Below are positions 1-6,763 of a stretch of 27,582 nucleotides of DNA, piece after piece. The notes below the pieces were generated by a model that was not told where the DNA came from, ran no database searches, and worked only from the letters and a program-made list of their open reading frames with translations. The stretch is from assembly GCA_034665545.1 (NCBI GenBank), contig JAXDFO010000139.1, positions 1-27,582 on the forward strand, written 5' to 3'. Every line of letters starts with the position of its first letter. Position 1 is the first letter of the stretch. The translations under genes were made by a program, and so were the position numbers. The DNA is from DASYML01 sp034665545. Lineage in GTDB: Bacteria > Acidobacteriota > Blastocatellia > Pyrinomonadales > Pyrinomonadaceae.

Positions 1-712
1 CTTTAATCTTCGCGTACTGAATCTTGAGGCTCTGTTCCGGCTTAAACTCTCTGGTCTCCTCCGGCTCAAGGATGGCTTCCGAAGACTTGCCGCTATCGGG
101 GAAAGTCCGCACCCAGACGCGGTCGCCGATGGCTTTAATCTGCACGGTCAAGCCTACGGCGGCAGCCCCCGTAGCGTTGGTCGCGGCGGCGTTGGCTGGT
201 TGTTGCGGCGCAACGCCCGGAGCATTCGCGGCGTTCGGATTAGCGGGCTGAGCGACGGGCGCGGCTGCCTTTGAAGCGGGCGCGGCTGAAGAAGCACCAG
301 CCTGTGCCGCCGCGCGGCGTTGATACCAGTGCAGGGCCGCGTAGACGCCGAGAGATAGAATCGCCAGAATGAGGACCGTCAACAGAAGGGTGACGAGAGG
401 CGAGCGAGTGGAACTGCCGTCCGTGTAGACGCGAGGTTGATAAGGAGTGCTGACGACTTCATCGGGCGCGCCCTGCTCGCGTGCCGTGCGCGCGTAAGCT
501 TCGAGAGCCTCCTTTTCATCATAGCCGACGTGTCGCGCGTAAGCCTTGATGAAGCTCTTGTTGAAGATGCCGCCGGGCAAGCGCTTGTAGTCGTTCGCCT
601 CTATGGCCTCAAGATAATGTGTGGGGATGCGCGTTTGTTCGGAAATCTCGCGCAAAGGGATGCCGCGCGCCTCGCGTGCGAGCCGCAGCTGTTCTCCAAA
701 AGATGTTGCCAT
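1..712 (-). CDS. rodZ: RodZ-like cytoskeletal/cell-shape protein, 3' end outside window
   Basis: Reading the minus strand from ATG at 712 gives 237 residues without a stop up to the window edge, so the C-terminus is missing. Residues 1-80 form a Cro/C1-type helix-turn-helix (starts MATSFGEQLRLAREARGI) as in RodZ, where it binds MreB. Residues about 104-129 are one membrane segment (SPLVTLLLTVLILAIL). An Ala/Pro-rich periplasmic linker follows (about 134-185), then the beginning of a DUF4115-type beta domain (GLTVQIKAIGDRVWVR). This domain order is the RodZ order, and the family normally helps position the elongasome at the inner membrane. A good sigma70 promoter lies at 757-786. The start is preceded by a weak GGGAA. 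Confident on architecture; the cellular role is inferred from the family. Confidence 0.88.
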   Translation of the reverse strand, partial: MATSFGEQLRLAREARGIPLREISEQTRIPTHYLEAIEANDYKRLPGGIFNKSFIKAYARHVGYDEKEALEAYARTAREQGAPDEVVSTPYQPRVYTDGSSTRSPLVTLLLTVLILAILSLGVYAALHWYQRRAAAQAGASSAAPASKAAAPVAQPANPNAANAPGVAPQQPANAAATNATGAAAVGLTVQIKAIGDRVWVRTFPDSGKSSEAILEPEETREFKPEQSLKIQYAKIK

Positions 713-756
713 TACCAATTCCCGCGCCCGCCTTAATCGGCAGTGTCTTTGCGCGA

Positions 757-786
757 AATATAACGTGGGCTAATAAACGTTGTCAA
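757..786 (-). promoter_or_regulatory. sigma70 promoter of the RodZ-like gene
   Basis: On the minus strand TTGACA (786-781) is followed after exactly 18 bases by TATATT (762-757). This predicts a transcript start near 750, about 38 bases before the ATG at 712. The -35 box overlaps the perfect GTCAAA-CC-TTTGAC palindrome at 782-795. Confidence 0.7.
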
Positions 787-795
787 ACCTTTGAC
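782..795. promoter_or_regulatory. candidate operator between divergent promoters
   Basis: GTCAAACCTTTGAC is a perfect 6-2-6 palindrome. It overlaps the -35 box of the rodZ-like promoter and lies 22 bases upstream of the proposed -35 of the BMC operon. A second partial inverted repeat, AACCTTT (786-792) with AAAGGTT (802-808), overlaps it. The position suits a shared regulator; no regulator gene is in the window. Confidence 0.4.
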
Positions 796-817
796 GGCGC
801 AAAAGGTTGTGCGCGTC

Positions 818-846
818 TTGATTCTTAGGGCGCGTGGGGCTACGAT
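818..846 (+). promoter_or_regulatory. candidate sigma70 promoter of the BMC operon
   Basis: TTGATT (818-823) and TACGAT (841-846) are separated by 17 bases, predicting a start near 853 and a leader of about 60 bases before the first shell gene. It is the best promoter match in the divergent region for this strand but is not a consensus one. Confidence 0.42.
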
Positions 847-913
847 GTGTTGTTCGCTAAATCAAACAATCTGCTTTTAACTTTTACAGCGAGAAAAGTG
901 AGGAAAGAAACTC

Positions 914-1315
914 ATGCCTCTTGAAGCACTCGGAATGGTCGAGACCAAAGGCTTTGTCGGCGCGGTCGAGGCCGCAGACGCGATGGTCAAGGCCGCCAAT
1001 GTTCAGCTTTTAGGAAAAGAGTATATCGGCGCGGGTTATGTGACCATCTTCGTGCGCGGCGATGTCGGCGCGGTCAAGGCCGCGACGGACGCCGGAGCCG
1101 CCGCCGCCCGCCGCGTCGGTGAACTCATCAGCGTCCACGTCATCCCGCGTCCCCATTCGGAAGTCGAACGCGTCCTGCCGCACAACGGCGTGACCGGCTA
1201 CAGCCCGGATGAGAAAGCCCTACAGGGCGGTGGCCGCGCCCAACTCGGTGAAGGCGACCAGGGCCGCTCCCTCCCGGCTGGCGCACGCGAGAACAATAAG
1301 GAACGGGCGAAATGA
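914..1315 (+). CDS. BMC-H hexameric microcompartment shell protein (PduA/CcmK-like)
   Basis: 133 residues. Residues 1-90 are a single canonical BMC domain (EALGMVETKGFVGAVEAADA at 4-23, VRGDVGAVKAA in the middle, HVIPRPHSEVERVLP at the end), closely resembling PduA. Such proteins form hexamers tiling the shell facet, with a central pore for metabolites. The pore loop reads Y37-I38-G39-A40-G41, so the usual pore serine is alanine. Residues about 91-133 are a polar extension rich in Gly, Glu, Arg and Lys that PduA lacks. The start is supported by GAGGAAAG 7-8 bases upstream. First gene of the operon; a second, different BMC-H gene is last (6385-6708). Confidence 0.95.
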   Translation: MPLEALGMVETKGFVGAVEAADAMVKAANVQLLGKEYIGAGYVTIFVRGDVGAVKAATDAGAAAARRVGELISVHVIPRPHSEVERVLPHNGVTGYSPDEKALQGGGRAQLGEGDQGRSLPAGARENNKERAK

Positions 1316-1316
1316 T

Positions 1317-1415
1317 AAAAGCCAGGAGCCAGGAGTCAGGAGCCAGGAGCCAGTAGAAGAAGGTTAGACGCCTTTCCTTCTGGCTCCTGGATTCTGGCTC
1401 CTGGCTCCTGCTTTT
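1317..1415. repeat. heptamer inverted repeat (GGAGYCA type), BMC operon element 1
   Basis: The left arm is a run of AGCCAGG/AGTCAGG units (1320-1354). The right arm is five 7-base steps from 1381: TGGCTCC, TGGATTC, TGGCTCC, TGGCTCC, TGCTTTT. The arms can fold into a long imperfect hairpin with a short loop around 1364-1371. The left arm contains several AGGAG (Shine-Dalgarno-like) words that the right arm would mask. The real ribosome site of the next gene (GGAGG, 1417-1421) lies just after it. Confidence 0.85.
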
Positions 1416-1428
1416 CGGAGGTGTTGCG

Positions 1429-3375
1429 ATGTCGGTTGATAAAGACCTGGTGTCTGTGCAGCAGGCGCGCGATCTGGTGGAGGCGGCGCATCGCGCGCAA
1501 GTAGAGTTGGCGCGTTTCGACCAGGCGCGGATTGATCGTATCTGCGAAGCGATGGCGAAGGCCGCGTTAAGGGAGGCCGCGCGCCTGGGGGCGATGGCGA
1601 CGGAGGAAACCGGATACGGTATCCCTGCGGATAAGGAGATCAAGAATCGCTTCGCTTCCGAGAACGTCTGGAACTACTTCAAGAACTTGCGCACGGTCGG
1701 CGTCGTCAACGAATCGAAAGACGTGGTTGAGATAGCCAGCCCGCGCGGCGTCGTCTGCGGCATCATTCCTTCGACCAACCCGACATCAACAGCCATCTTC
1801 AAATGTCTCATCGCCATCAAGTCGCGCAACGCCATCGTCCTCTCGCCGCACCCCAGCGCAGCGCGTTGTATCAACGAGACGGTCAAGGTCGTGCGCGACG
1901 CGGCGATTAAGGAAGGCTTGCCCGCCGACGCCATCGGCTGCATGACCTCCGCGACCATAGAGGGCACGGAAGCTCTCATGAAGCACAAGCAGACGGCGGT
2001 GATTTTGGCGACCGGCGGCATCGGCCTCGTTCGCGCGGCCTACTCTTCCGGCAAGCCAGCCTTCGGTGTTGGACCAGGAAACGTGCCCGCCTTCATAGAG
2101 CGCACGGCGGACGTGCCGAAGGCCGTGCAGGACATCCTGACCGGCAAGTGCTTCGACAACGGAACCATCTGCGCCTCAGAGCAAGCCGTCATCTGCGACG
2201 CTCCAGTTGAAAGAGAGGTGCGCGAGCAGTTCAAGGCGCAGGGCGGCCATTTCCTGAGCGCGGCGGAAGCGGACCAGTTGGCGAAAGTCGTCGCCACCGC
2301 GCAGCGTTCTTTGAATCCTGCCATCGTCGGCAGGAGCGTCGAAGTGATTGCGAAGATGGCTGGCCTCAACGTCCCGCAGGGCACGCGCTGCTTGATGGCG
2401 AATGTCGGCGGCGTCGGCAGAGACTTTCCGCTCTCTATGGAAAAGCTCTCGCCGATTCTCGCCTTCTATGTGGAAGACGGAATAGAAAGCGGGGCCGCGC
2501 GCTGTTTTGAAGTTTTGAGTTACGGCGGCATGGGCCACACGGCTGGCGTGCATACGCGCTCGCGCGAGGCTGCCATACATTACGGCAGAGAGATGCCAGC
2601 GTCGCGCGTCACCGTCAACACGCCGACGACGCACGGCGCGATAGGTTTCTCCACCGCGTTGCCTCCTTCCATGACTCTGGGCTGCGGCTCCTGGGGCGGC
2701 AACGTCACTTCCGACAACGTCTCGCCCCTCCACCTGATGGACATCAAGCGCGTAGCCTTCGAGACCAGGCCCGTCAAGAGCGCGCGTCCTGCTCTCGCGT
2801 CGCAAACATCAACCGCTTCGCAACAACCAGCCGCTCCCGCGCAGACTGCCGACGCTCCGCGCGCCATCGGTCGAGAAGAGATAGCATCCATCGTTGACCG
2901 CTTTCTAGCCAATCGCGGCGCGGGCCAATCAACTACCCCACCGCAATCCTCTCAACATGAACACGCGACGTTGCATGCTTCATCGTCGCCCGCGCAGTAT
3001 CAACCCGTGGTGGACATAGAAGCGGGCAGCCGTTACGACAGGAGCGAGGCCGCCCCGCAGGCAGCAGCCGCGCCGACCGCCGTAGACACCAACGGCGGCG
3101 GTAACGGCAACGATGCTTCGCCCGCGCAGTCGAAGTCGCCCGCGCCGCCTCCGACCGCGATGCCACCCACGGCGCAACAGACCCCGACCGCGACTGTCTT
3201 GACCGCTTCGCCAACAACGAACGGCAACTCCCGCAAGGCCGTTGATTTCGTCAGCGAGGATGATGTGCGACGCGCTATTCAGAAGGGCGAAAAAATTTAC
3301 GTCAACGCGCGCACCATCATCACCCCCTCCGCGCGCGACATGGGCGACCCCGTGGAAGTATTCGCGAAAGGATAA
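1429..3375 (+). CDS. CoA-acylating aldehyde dehydrogenase (PduP/EutE type) with long C-terminal extension
   Basis: 648 residues, against about 460-480 usual for the family. Residues 1-447 are an acylating aldehyde dehydrogenase domain that converts an aldehyde plus CoA and NAD+ to acyl-CoA. The nucleophile is Cys248 in FDNGTICASEQ, and the N-terminal segment is not an encapsulation peptide. Residues 448-476 are a Pro/Ala/Gln linker. Residues 477-497 (PRAIGREEIASIVDRFL) look like the short amphipathic helix used to load cargo into microcompartments. Another low-complexity linker follows (498-602). A conserved-looking tail occupies 603-648, with SEDDVRRAI and TIITPSARDMG. The tail resembles the TPSAR segment near the start of EutT-type proteins, from memory. 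GGAGG at 1417 sets the start. It is the only clear enzyme of the BMC core here. Confidence 0.93.
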   Translation: MSVDKDLVSVQQARDLVEAAHRAQVELARFDQARIDRICEAMAKAALREAARLGAMATEETGYGIPADKEIKNRFASENVWNYFKNLRTVGVVNESKDVVEIASPRGVVCGIIPSTNPTSTAIFKCLIAIKSRNAIVLSPHPSAARCINETVKVVRDAAIKEGLPADAIGCMTSATIEGTEALMKHKQTAVILATGGIGLVRAAYSSGKPAFGVGPGNVPAFIERTADVPKAVQDILTGKCFDNGTICASEQAVICDAPVEREVREQFKAQGGHFLSAAEADQLAKVVATAQRSLNPAIVGRSVEVIAKMAGLNVPQGTRCLMANVGGVGRDFPLSMEKLSPILAFYVEDGIESGAARCFEVLSYGGMGHTAGVHTRSREAAIHYGREMPASRVTVNTPTTHGAIGFSTALPPSMTLGCGSWGGNVTSDNVSPLHLMDIKRVAFETRPVKSARPALASQTSTASQQPAAPAQTADAPRAIGREEIASIVDRFLANRGAGQSTTPPQSSQHEHATLHASSSPAQYQPVVDIEAGSRYDRSEAAPQAAAAPTAVDTNGGGNGNDASPAQSKSPAPPPTAMPPTAQQTPTATVLTASPTTNGNSRKAVDFVSEDDVRRAIQKGEKIYVNARTIITPSARDMGDPVEVFAKG

Positions 3376-3384
3376 ACGCGGGAT

Positions 3385-3458
3385 GCAGGCGTCAGAAGAA
3401 AGATAGTTAACTGCTTATCCTTCTGGCTTCTGACTCCTGGCTCCTGAATTCTGATTTT
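3385..3458. repeat. heptamer inverted repeat, BMC operon element 2
   Basis: The right arm is five 7-base steps ending exactly at the next start codon: TGGCTTC (3424), TGACTCC, TGGCTCC, TGAATTC, TGATTTT (to 3458). The left arm (GCAGGCGTCAGAAG, near 3385-3398) is short, so the hairpin is partial. It belongs to the same sequence family as element 1 at 1317-1415. Confidence 0.75.
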
Positions 3459-3791
3459 ATGTTCTTAGGCAAAGTCGTCGGCACTGTCTGGTCCACAAAG
3501 AAGACGCCCGATCTGGAGGGCGTCCGTTTTTTGATTGTGCATCCATACGACCTGGACAAGGAGCCGACGAAAAATATCGTCGTCGTCGCGGACCGTCTCG
3601 GCGCGGGCATCGGTGAAATCGTGATGTGCGCTTACGGCAAAGCCGCGCGCACCGCCATCGGCAATCAAGAGATGTCCATAGAGGCGGCGGTCGTCGGCAT
3701 CGTGGACCGCATGGACTTGCATGATGAACGCTCCGAAGAACTGCGCGACGCCGCGCGCGAATTAAGGCCCGGCGACAACGGAAGAAGATGA
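3459..3791 (+). CDS. BMC-P pentameric vertex protein (EutN/CcmL family)
   Basis: 110 residues with the EutN/CcmL fold pattern: MFLGKVVGTVWSTKK at the start, GVRFLIVHPYDL, then VVADRLGAGIGEIVM and the closing VVGIVDRMDL strand. Such proteins form pentamers that cap the 12 vertices of the shell, so their presence beside two BMC-H genes argues for a closed polyhedral shell. The C-terminal 20 residues are polar and extend slightly past the core. No Shine-Dalgarno sequence precedes the ATG; the start is fixed by homology of the first residues and abuts the repeat ending at 3458. The gene lies between the aldehyde dehydrogenase and the ACT protein. Confidence 0.95.
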   Translation: MFLGKVVGTVWSTKKTPDLEGVRFLIVHPYDLDKEPTKNIVVVADRLGAGIGEIVMCAYGKAARTAIGNQEMSIEAAVVGIVDRMDLHDERSEELRDAARELRPGDNGRR

Positions 3792-3850
3792 CATGTCATG
3801 GTTGACGGGTTAGAACAAGAGTTTGACTTGTCACCTGTCATCAGTCATGT
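3789..3850. repeat. heptamer inverted repeat (GTCAnnn type), BMC operon element 3
   Basis: The right arm has 7-base steps GTCACCT (3830), GTCATCA and GTCATGT (to 3850). The left arm carries degenerate TGACATG/TGACGGG words (3789-3809). Pairing is imperfect, but the period of seven is clear. Confidence 0.6.
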
Positions 3851-3862
3851 TCCACTTTCTTT

Positions 3863-4351
3863 ATGGCAAACGAAGAGTTGATTTACAGCATTACGCGCGC
3901 CGTCTACGGGCGTTTGGGCGCGGACGCGGACGAGCGCATGGTCGAGCAATTGGTCCTAGACGTGTACAAGGCCATAGAGCCTGTCATCGAAACGAACGCC
4001 AACAACTCTCAGCGCGGCCAGATGAGCGCGAGTGTGGGGACCAATCCCAGGGAGCGTGAAGCGCAGGCCGCAGGCTCTCAACAGCGATTAATCGTCTCGG
4101 TCTTCGGCAGGGACCATCCGGGCATCGTCGCCGCCGTCTCGCAGATTCTGGCCGACGTTGAATGCAGCATCATTGATATTAACCAGACAGTGGTCCAGGG
4201 AAAGTTTGCGATGGTCATCGTCGCGGACACATCGCGTGCGCGCTCGTCAGCCTCCGAACTCAAAGAACGCTTTCGCCATGAGGGAGAGAAACTGGGCGTG
4301 CATATCTACGCTCAACGCGAAGACCTCTTCAACGCCATGCACAGAATCTGA
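3863..4351 (+). CDS. ACT-domain protein (UPF0237-like) with N-terminal helical extension
   Basis: 162 residues. Residues about 75-162 are an ACT domain of the UPF0237 type: LIVSVFGRDHPGIVAAVSQI, then IIDINQTVVQGKFAMVIVAD, ending in QREDLFNAMHRI, a hallmark tail of the family. ACT domains bind small ligands such as amino acids. UPF0237 proteins are about 90 residues, so residues 1-50 are an addition. They contain two predicted amphipathic helices (EELIYSITRAVYGRL and MVEQLVLDVYKAIEP), then a Gln/Ser/Gly linker. The first helix resembles a BMC encapsulation peptide (inference). Its usual partner, DUF711, follows two genes later at 4961. No Shine-Dalgarno sequence is seen before the ATG. The function of the pair is not known. 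Confidence 0.85.
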   Translation: MANEELIYSITRAVYGRLGADADERMVEQLVLDVYKAIEPVIETNANNSQRGQMSASVGTNPREREAQAAGSQQRLIVSVFGRDHPGIVAAVSQILADVECSIIDINQTVVQGKFAMVIVADTSRARSSASELKERFRHEGEKLGVHIYAQREDLFNAMHRI

Positions 4352-4355
4352 AAAG

Positions 4356-4425
4356 CCGTGAACGATAGTCAGCTTTTAACTGATAGTCGCTGACCACCGT
4401 TCACTGTCCACTACCGACTGTTCTT
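4356..4425. repeat. heptamer inverted repeat (GTTCACT type), BMC operon element 4
   Basis: The left segment GTGAACGATAGTCAGC (4357-4372) matches the reverse complement of the right segment at about 4389-4404 in 14 of 16 positions. The right side steps in sevens: GTTCACT (4399), GTCCACT, ACCGACT (to 4419), then GTTCTT directly before ATG 4426. The same GTTCACT/GTCCA words recur at 18099-18112. Confidence 0.7.
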
Positions 4426-4947
4426 ATGTTGCCAGAAATATCCAGACGATGTAGGGGATGCGGCGCGGCTGTTCGCGCCAACGCTACCTTCTGCCACCAA
4501 TGCGGCATGCCTGCGAACAAGACAACCGACGAGAGCGATGGCGTTGATGGTGTTGATGGCGGCGGCGAGGCCGGGGGCGTGGTTGAGCGGATCGTCAACG
4601 ATGGCGCGGGTCTTGAGCCGGAGGCGTCCATTCCTGGACCAATAAAGGAAAGTCCGCTAAAGGAAGGTCAGCATCAAGGCGTGGCTGTTGAAGAGCGCGC
4701 GCCCCTTGAGACTTCCGGTGAAGCCGTAGCCGGTGAGAGAGGACGGGCCAAACTTCAACGCGCGCGGGCCGTGGCGCGCGGCGCGATGGAGGAGAAGGTG
4801 GCCCCCCGCGTTGAGAAATTAAGACAGACTTCATCCGGCGTTCTGGATGAAGCAGCAGATGATCCGAGCCTGCGCTTCGTGCTCATCGCCGTCGTCATCT
4901 TCATTCTTTCCCTGGTCCTTTTTTTCATCAGCAAGCTGCTCGGATAA
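4426..4947 (+). CDS. zinc-ribbon protein with C-terminal membrane anchor
   Basis: 173 residues. Residues 9-26 hold two CxxC knuckles (C9, C12, C23, C26 in CRGCGAAV and CHQCG), a zinc-ribbon pattern. Residues 31-75 are an acidic Gly/Asp/Val-rich linker, 80-145 are charged and probably helical, and 149-173 are a single hydrophobic segment (FVLIAVVIFILSLVLFF) followed by SKLLG. This is a tail-anchored arrangement with the ribbon facing the cytoplasm. No signal peptide is seen. The gene sits 13 bases before the DUF711 gene and inside the BMC operon, so it may link the compartment or its cargo to the membrane. That role is a guess from position and topology; no specific family is recognised. Confidence 0.8.
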   Translation: MLPEISRRCRGCGAAVRANATFCHQCGMPANKTTDESDGVDGVDGGGEAGGVVERIVNDGAGLEPEASIPGPIKESPLKEGQHQGVAVEERAPLETSGEAVAGERGRAKLQRARAVARGAMEEKVAPRVEKLRQTSSGVLDEAADDPSLRFVLIAVVIFILSLVLFFISKLLG

Positions 4948-4960
4948 GCGCGCGAGGTTT

Positions 4961-6328
4961 ATGGAGTATACACAGGCGGAAATTTTGCAGACCGTGCGGA
5001 TGACGGAGATGGAGCATTTGGACATACGCACGGTCACGCTCGGATTGTCGCTGCGCGATTGCGCGAGCGAGACGATGGAGCGCACGGCCTCGCGCGTCCG
5101 CGAGAAGATTACACGCGTGGCCGCGCGGCTGGTCCAGACCGTCAACGAGATAGGCGATGAGCTTGGCCTGCCCATCGCCAACAAGAGAATCTCTTTGACG
5201 CCCGTCTCGATGGTCGTAGAAGGGACGCGTGGCGAAGGCAGCCTCATGCACCTGGCGCGCGCTATTGACGAGGCGGCGGGAGAGGTCGGCGTGGATTTCG
5301 TCGGTGGATATTCCGCGCTGGTCCATAAAGGTTGGACCGATTCCGAGAGCCGCTTTCTGGATTCGATTCCCGAAGCCCTCTCTGTGACAAAACGTCTCTG
5401 CTCGTCCATCAACGTGGCGACGACGCGCGCAGGCATCAACATGGATGCGGTTCGCCGCACCGGCCATCTCATCAAGGAGATGGCCGAGAGGACCAGTAAT
5501 CAAGACGGGCTGGCTTGCGCCAAGTTCGTCTGCTTCGCCAACGCCGTCGAGGACAACCCGTTCATGGCGGGCGCGTTTCATGGCGTGGGCGAACCCGAAG
5601 CCGTCATCAACGTCGGCGTTTCAGGTCCGGGCGTCGTCAATCATGCGGTCCAACAAGCGCCGCGCGACATGCCTTTGCAGGACTTGGCCGAACTCATCAA
5701 GAAGCTCTCTTTCAAACTATCGCGCGCGGGCGAACTGGTCGGGCGTGAGGCGGCGCGGCGCATGGGCCTGCCCTTCGGCATTATTGATCTGAGCCTCGCA
5801 CCGACGCCCCTGCCCGGCGATTCGGTCGCGGACATCATAGAGGCGATGGGGTTCGAGCGCGCGGGCGCGCATGGGACCACCGCCGCGCTCGCTCTGCTCA
5901 CAGACGCGGTCAAGAAGGGAGGCGCGATGGCTTCCGGTTCGGTCGGCGGGATGAGCGGCGCGTTCATCCCCGTTTCGGAAGATGCGAGCATGATAGAGGC
6001 GGCGCGAGTCGGCGCGTTGACACTTGAGAAACTCGAAGCCTGGACCAGCGTCTGCTCCGTCGGGATTGATATGGTCGCCGTGCCGGGCGCGACTTCCGCC
6101 GAGACGCTTGCCGCCATCATCGCTGACGAGATGGCTATCGGGGTCATGAATAACAAGACGACAGCCGTGCGTATTATCCCCGTGCCCGGTCGCGTCGTCG
6201 GAGAGATGGTGGAGTTCGGCGGCCTGCTCGGCAGCGCGCCTATCATGCCCGTCAACGCTTTCGCCAGCACGGACTTCATACATCGCGGCGGTCGCATTCC
6301 GGCTCCGATTCACTCTCTGCGAAATTGA
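4961..6328 (+). CDS. DUF711/UPF0210 protein (PFL-like fold, function unknown)
   Basis: 455 residues from ATG 4961, which has GAGG four to seven bases upstream and follows the previous stop by 13 bases. A longer reading from 4847 would overlap the zinc-ribbon gene and was not used. Family signatures are ILQTVRMTEMEHLDIRTVTL near the start, CAKFVCFANAVEDNPFMAG at 186-204, GEPEAVINVGVSGPGVV, and VEFGGLLGSAPIMPVNAF near the end. From the literature as I recall it, DUF711 structures resemble pyruvate formate-lyase and ribonucleotide reductase folds but lack the glycyl radical. No RVxGY glycyl loop is present here, and no activating radical-SAM gene is nearby. UPF0237 ACT proteins are its regular neighbours; one lies at 3863-4351. 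Its place in a BMC operon makes it the candidate for the missing core reaction. Confidence 0.9.
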   Translation: MEYTQAEILQTVRMTEMEHLDIRTVTLGLSLRDCASETMERTASRVREKITRVAARLVQTVNEIGDELGLPIANKRISLTPVSMVVEGTRGEGSLMHLARAIDEAAGEVGVDFVGGYSALVHKGWTDSESRFLDSIPEALSVTKRLCSSINVATTRAGINMDAVRRTGHLIKEMAERTSNQDGLACAKFVCFANAVEDNPFMAGAFHGVGEPEAVINVGVSGPGVVNHAVQQAPRDMPLQDLAELIKKLSFKLSRAGELVGREAARRMGLPFGIIDLSLAPTPLPGDSVADIIEAMGFERAGAHGTTAALALLTDAVKKGGAMASGSVGGMSGAFIPVSEDASMIEAARVGALTLEKLEAWTSVCSVGIDMVAVPGATSAETLAAIIADEMAIGVMNNKTTAVRIIPVPGRVVGEMVEFGGLLGSAPIMPVNAFASTDFIHRGGRIPAPIHSLRN

Positions 6329-6384
6329 ATCAAGATGAGTTTATGATATTCTTCTGCGTGCGGACGATAAGGGAGGCACAAAAA

Positions 6385-6708
6385 ATGGAAGCGTTGGGCA
6401 TGGTGGAATGCATGGGTCTGGTGGCGATGATCGAAGCGGCTGACGCGATGGTCAAATCTGCCAACGTTCAACTCGTCGGTTATGAAAAGATTGATGCCGG
6501 ACTCGTGACGGCGATTGTGCGCGGGGATGTCGCGGCAGTGCGCAGTGCGGTTGACGCGGGCGCAGCCGCCGCCGCGCGAGTCGGGCAAGTCGTCGCCACG
6601 CACGTCATCCCGCGCCCGCACAGCGATGTGGACCAGGGCTTGCCGGTCCTGCGCACGGGTGAGACTACGCGGAAGAAGATTTCCGGTTCGGTGCGGGCCA
6701 AAGGGTAG
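6385..6708 (+). CDS. second BMC-H hexameric shell protein with altered pore
   Basis: 107 residues from ATG 6385, with GGGAGG at 6371-6376. An in-frame TTG at 6325 would add 20 residues but has no ribosome site and overlaps the DUF711 stop. A single BMC domain covers residues 1-86 (MEALGMVECMGLVAMIEAAD, VRGDVAAVRSA, HVIPRPHSDVDQGLP). The pore loop reads K35-I36-D37-A38-G39, where PduA has K-I-G-S-G, so an acidic residue replaces the pore glycine. The C-terminus (about 87-107) is basic. Two shell hexamers with different pores suggest different permeability. Last gene of the operon, followed by an intrinsic terminator. Confidence 0.95.
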   Translation: MEALGMVECMGLVAMIEAADAMVKSANVQLVGYEKIDAGLVTAIVRGDVAAVRSAVDAGAAAAARVGQVVATHVIPRPHSDVDQGLPVLRTGETTRKKISGSVRAKG

Positions 6709-6763
6709 ACCGCGAGGCCGCCTTCCCGACATGTAGAACGTAAAGAAAAAAGTTATCGCGGAC

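Noticed and set aside
1317..1415. Repeated units taken as a CRISPR array
   Set aside because: The units are 7 bases with no spacers and are arranged as an inverted repeat; no cas genes are present.
2176..2805. Long minus-strand frame opposite the aldehyde dehydrogenase gene
   Set aside because: No domain pattern; the plus-strand enzyme with its catalytic Cys248 is certain.
4847..4960. Upstream in-frame extension of the DUF711 gene
   Set aside because: It overlaps the zinc-ribbon gene's end and has no ribosome site; DUF711 homology starts at the ATG at 4961.
6160..6230. RVVGE near the end of the DUF711 protein resembling a glycyl radical loop
   Set aside because: Glycyl radical enzymes have RVxGY with further conserved residues; here the next residue is Glu and the region matches the normal DUF711 end (VEFGGLLGSAPIMPV).
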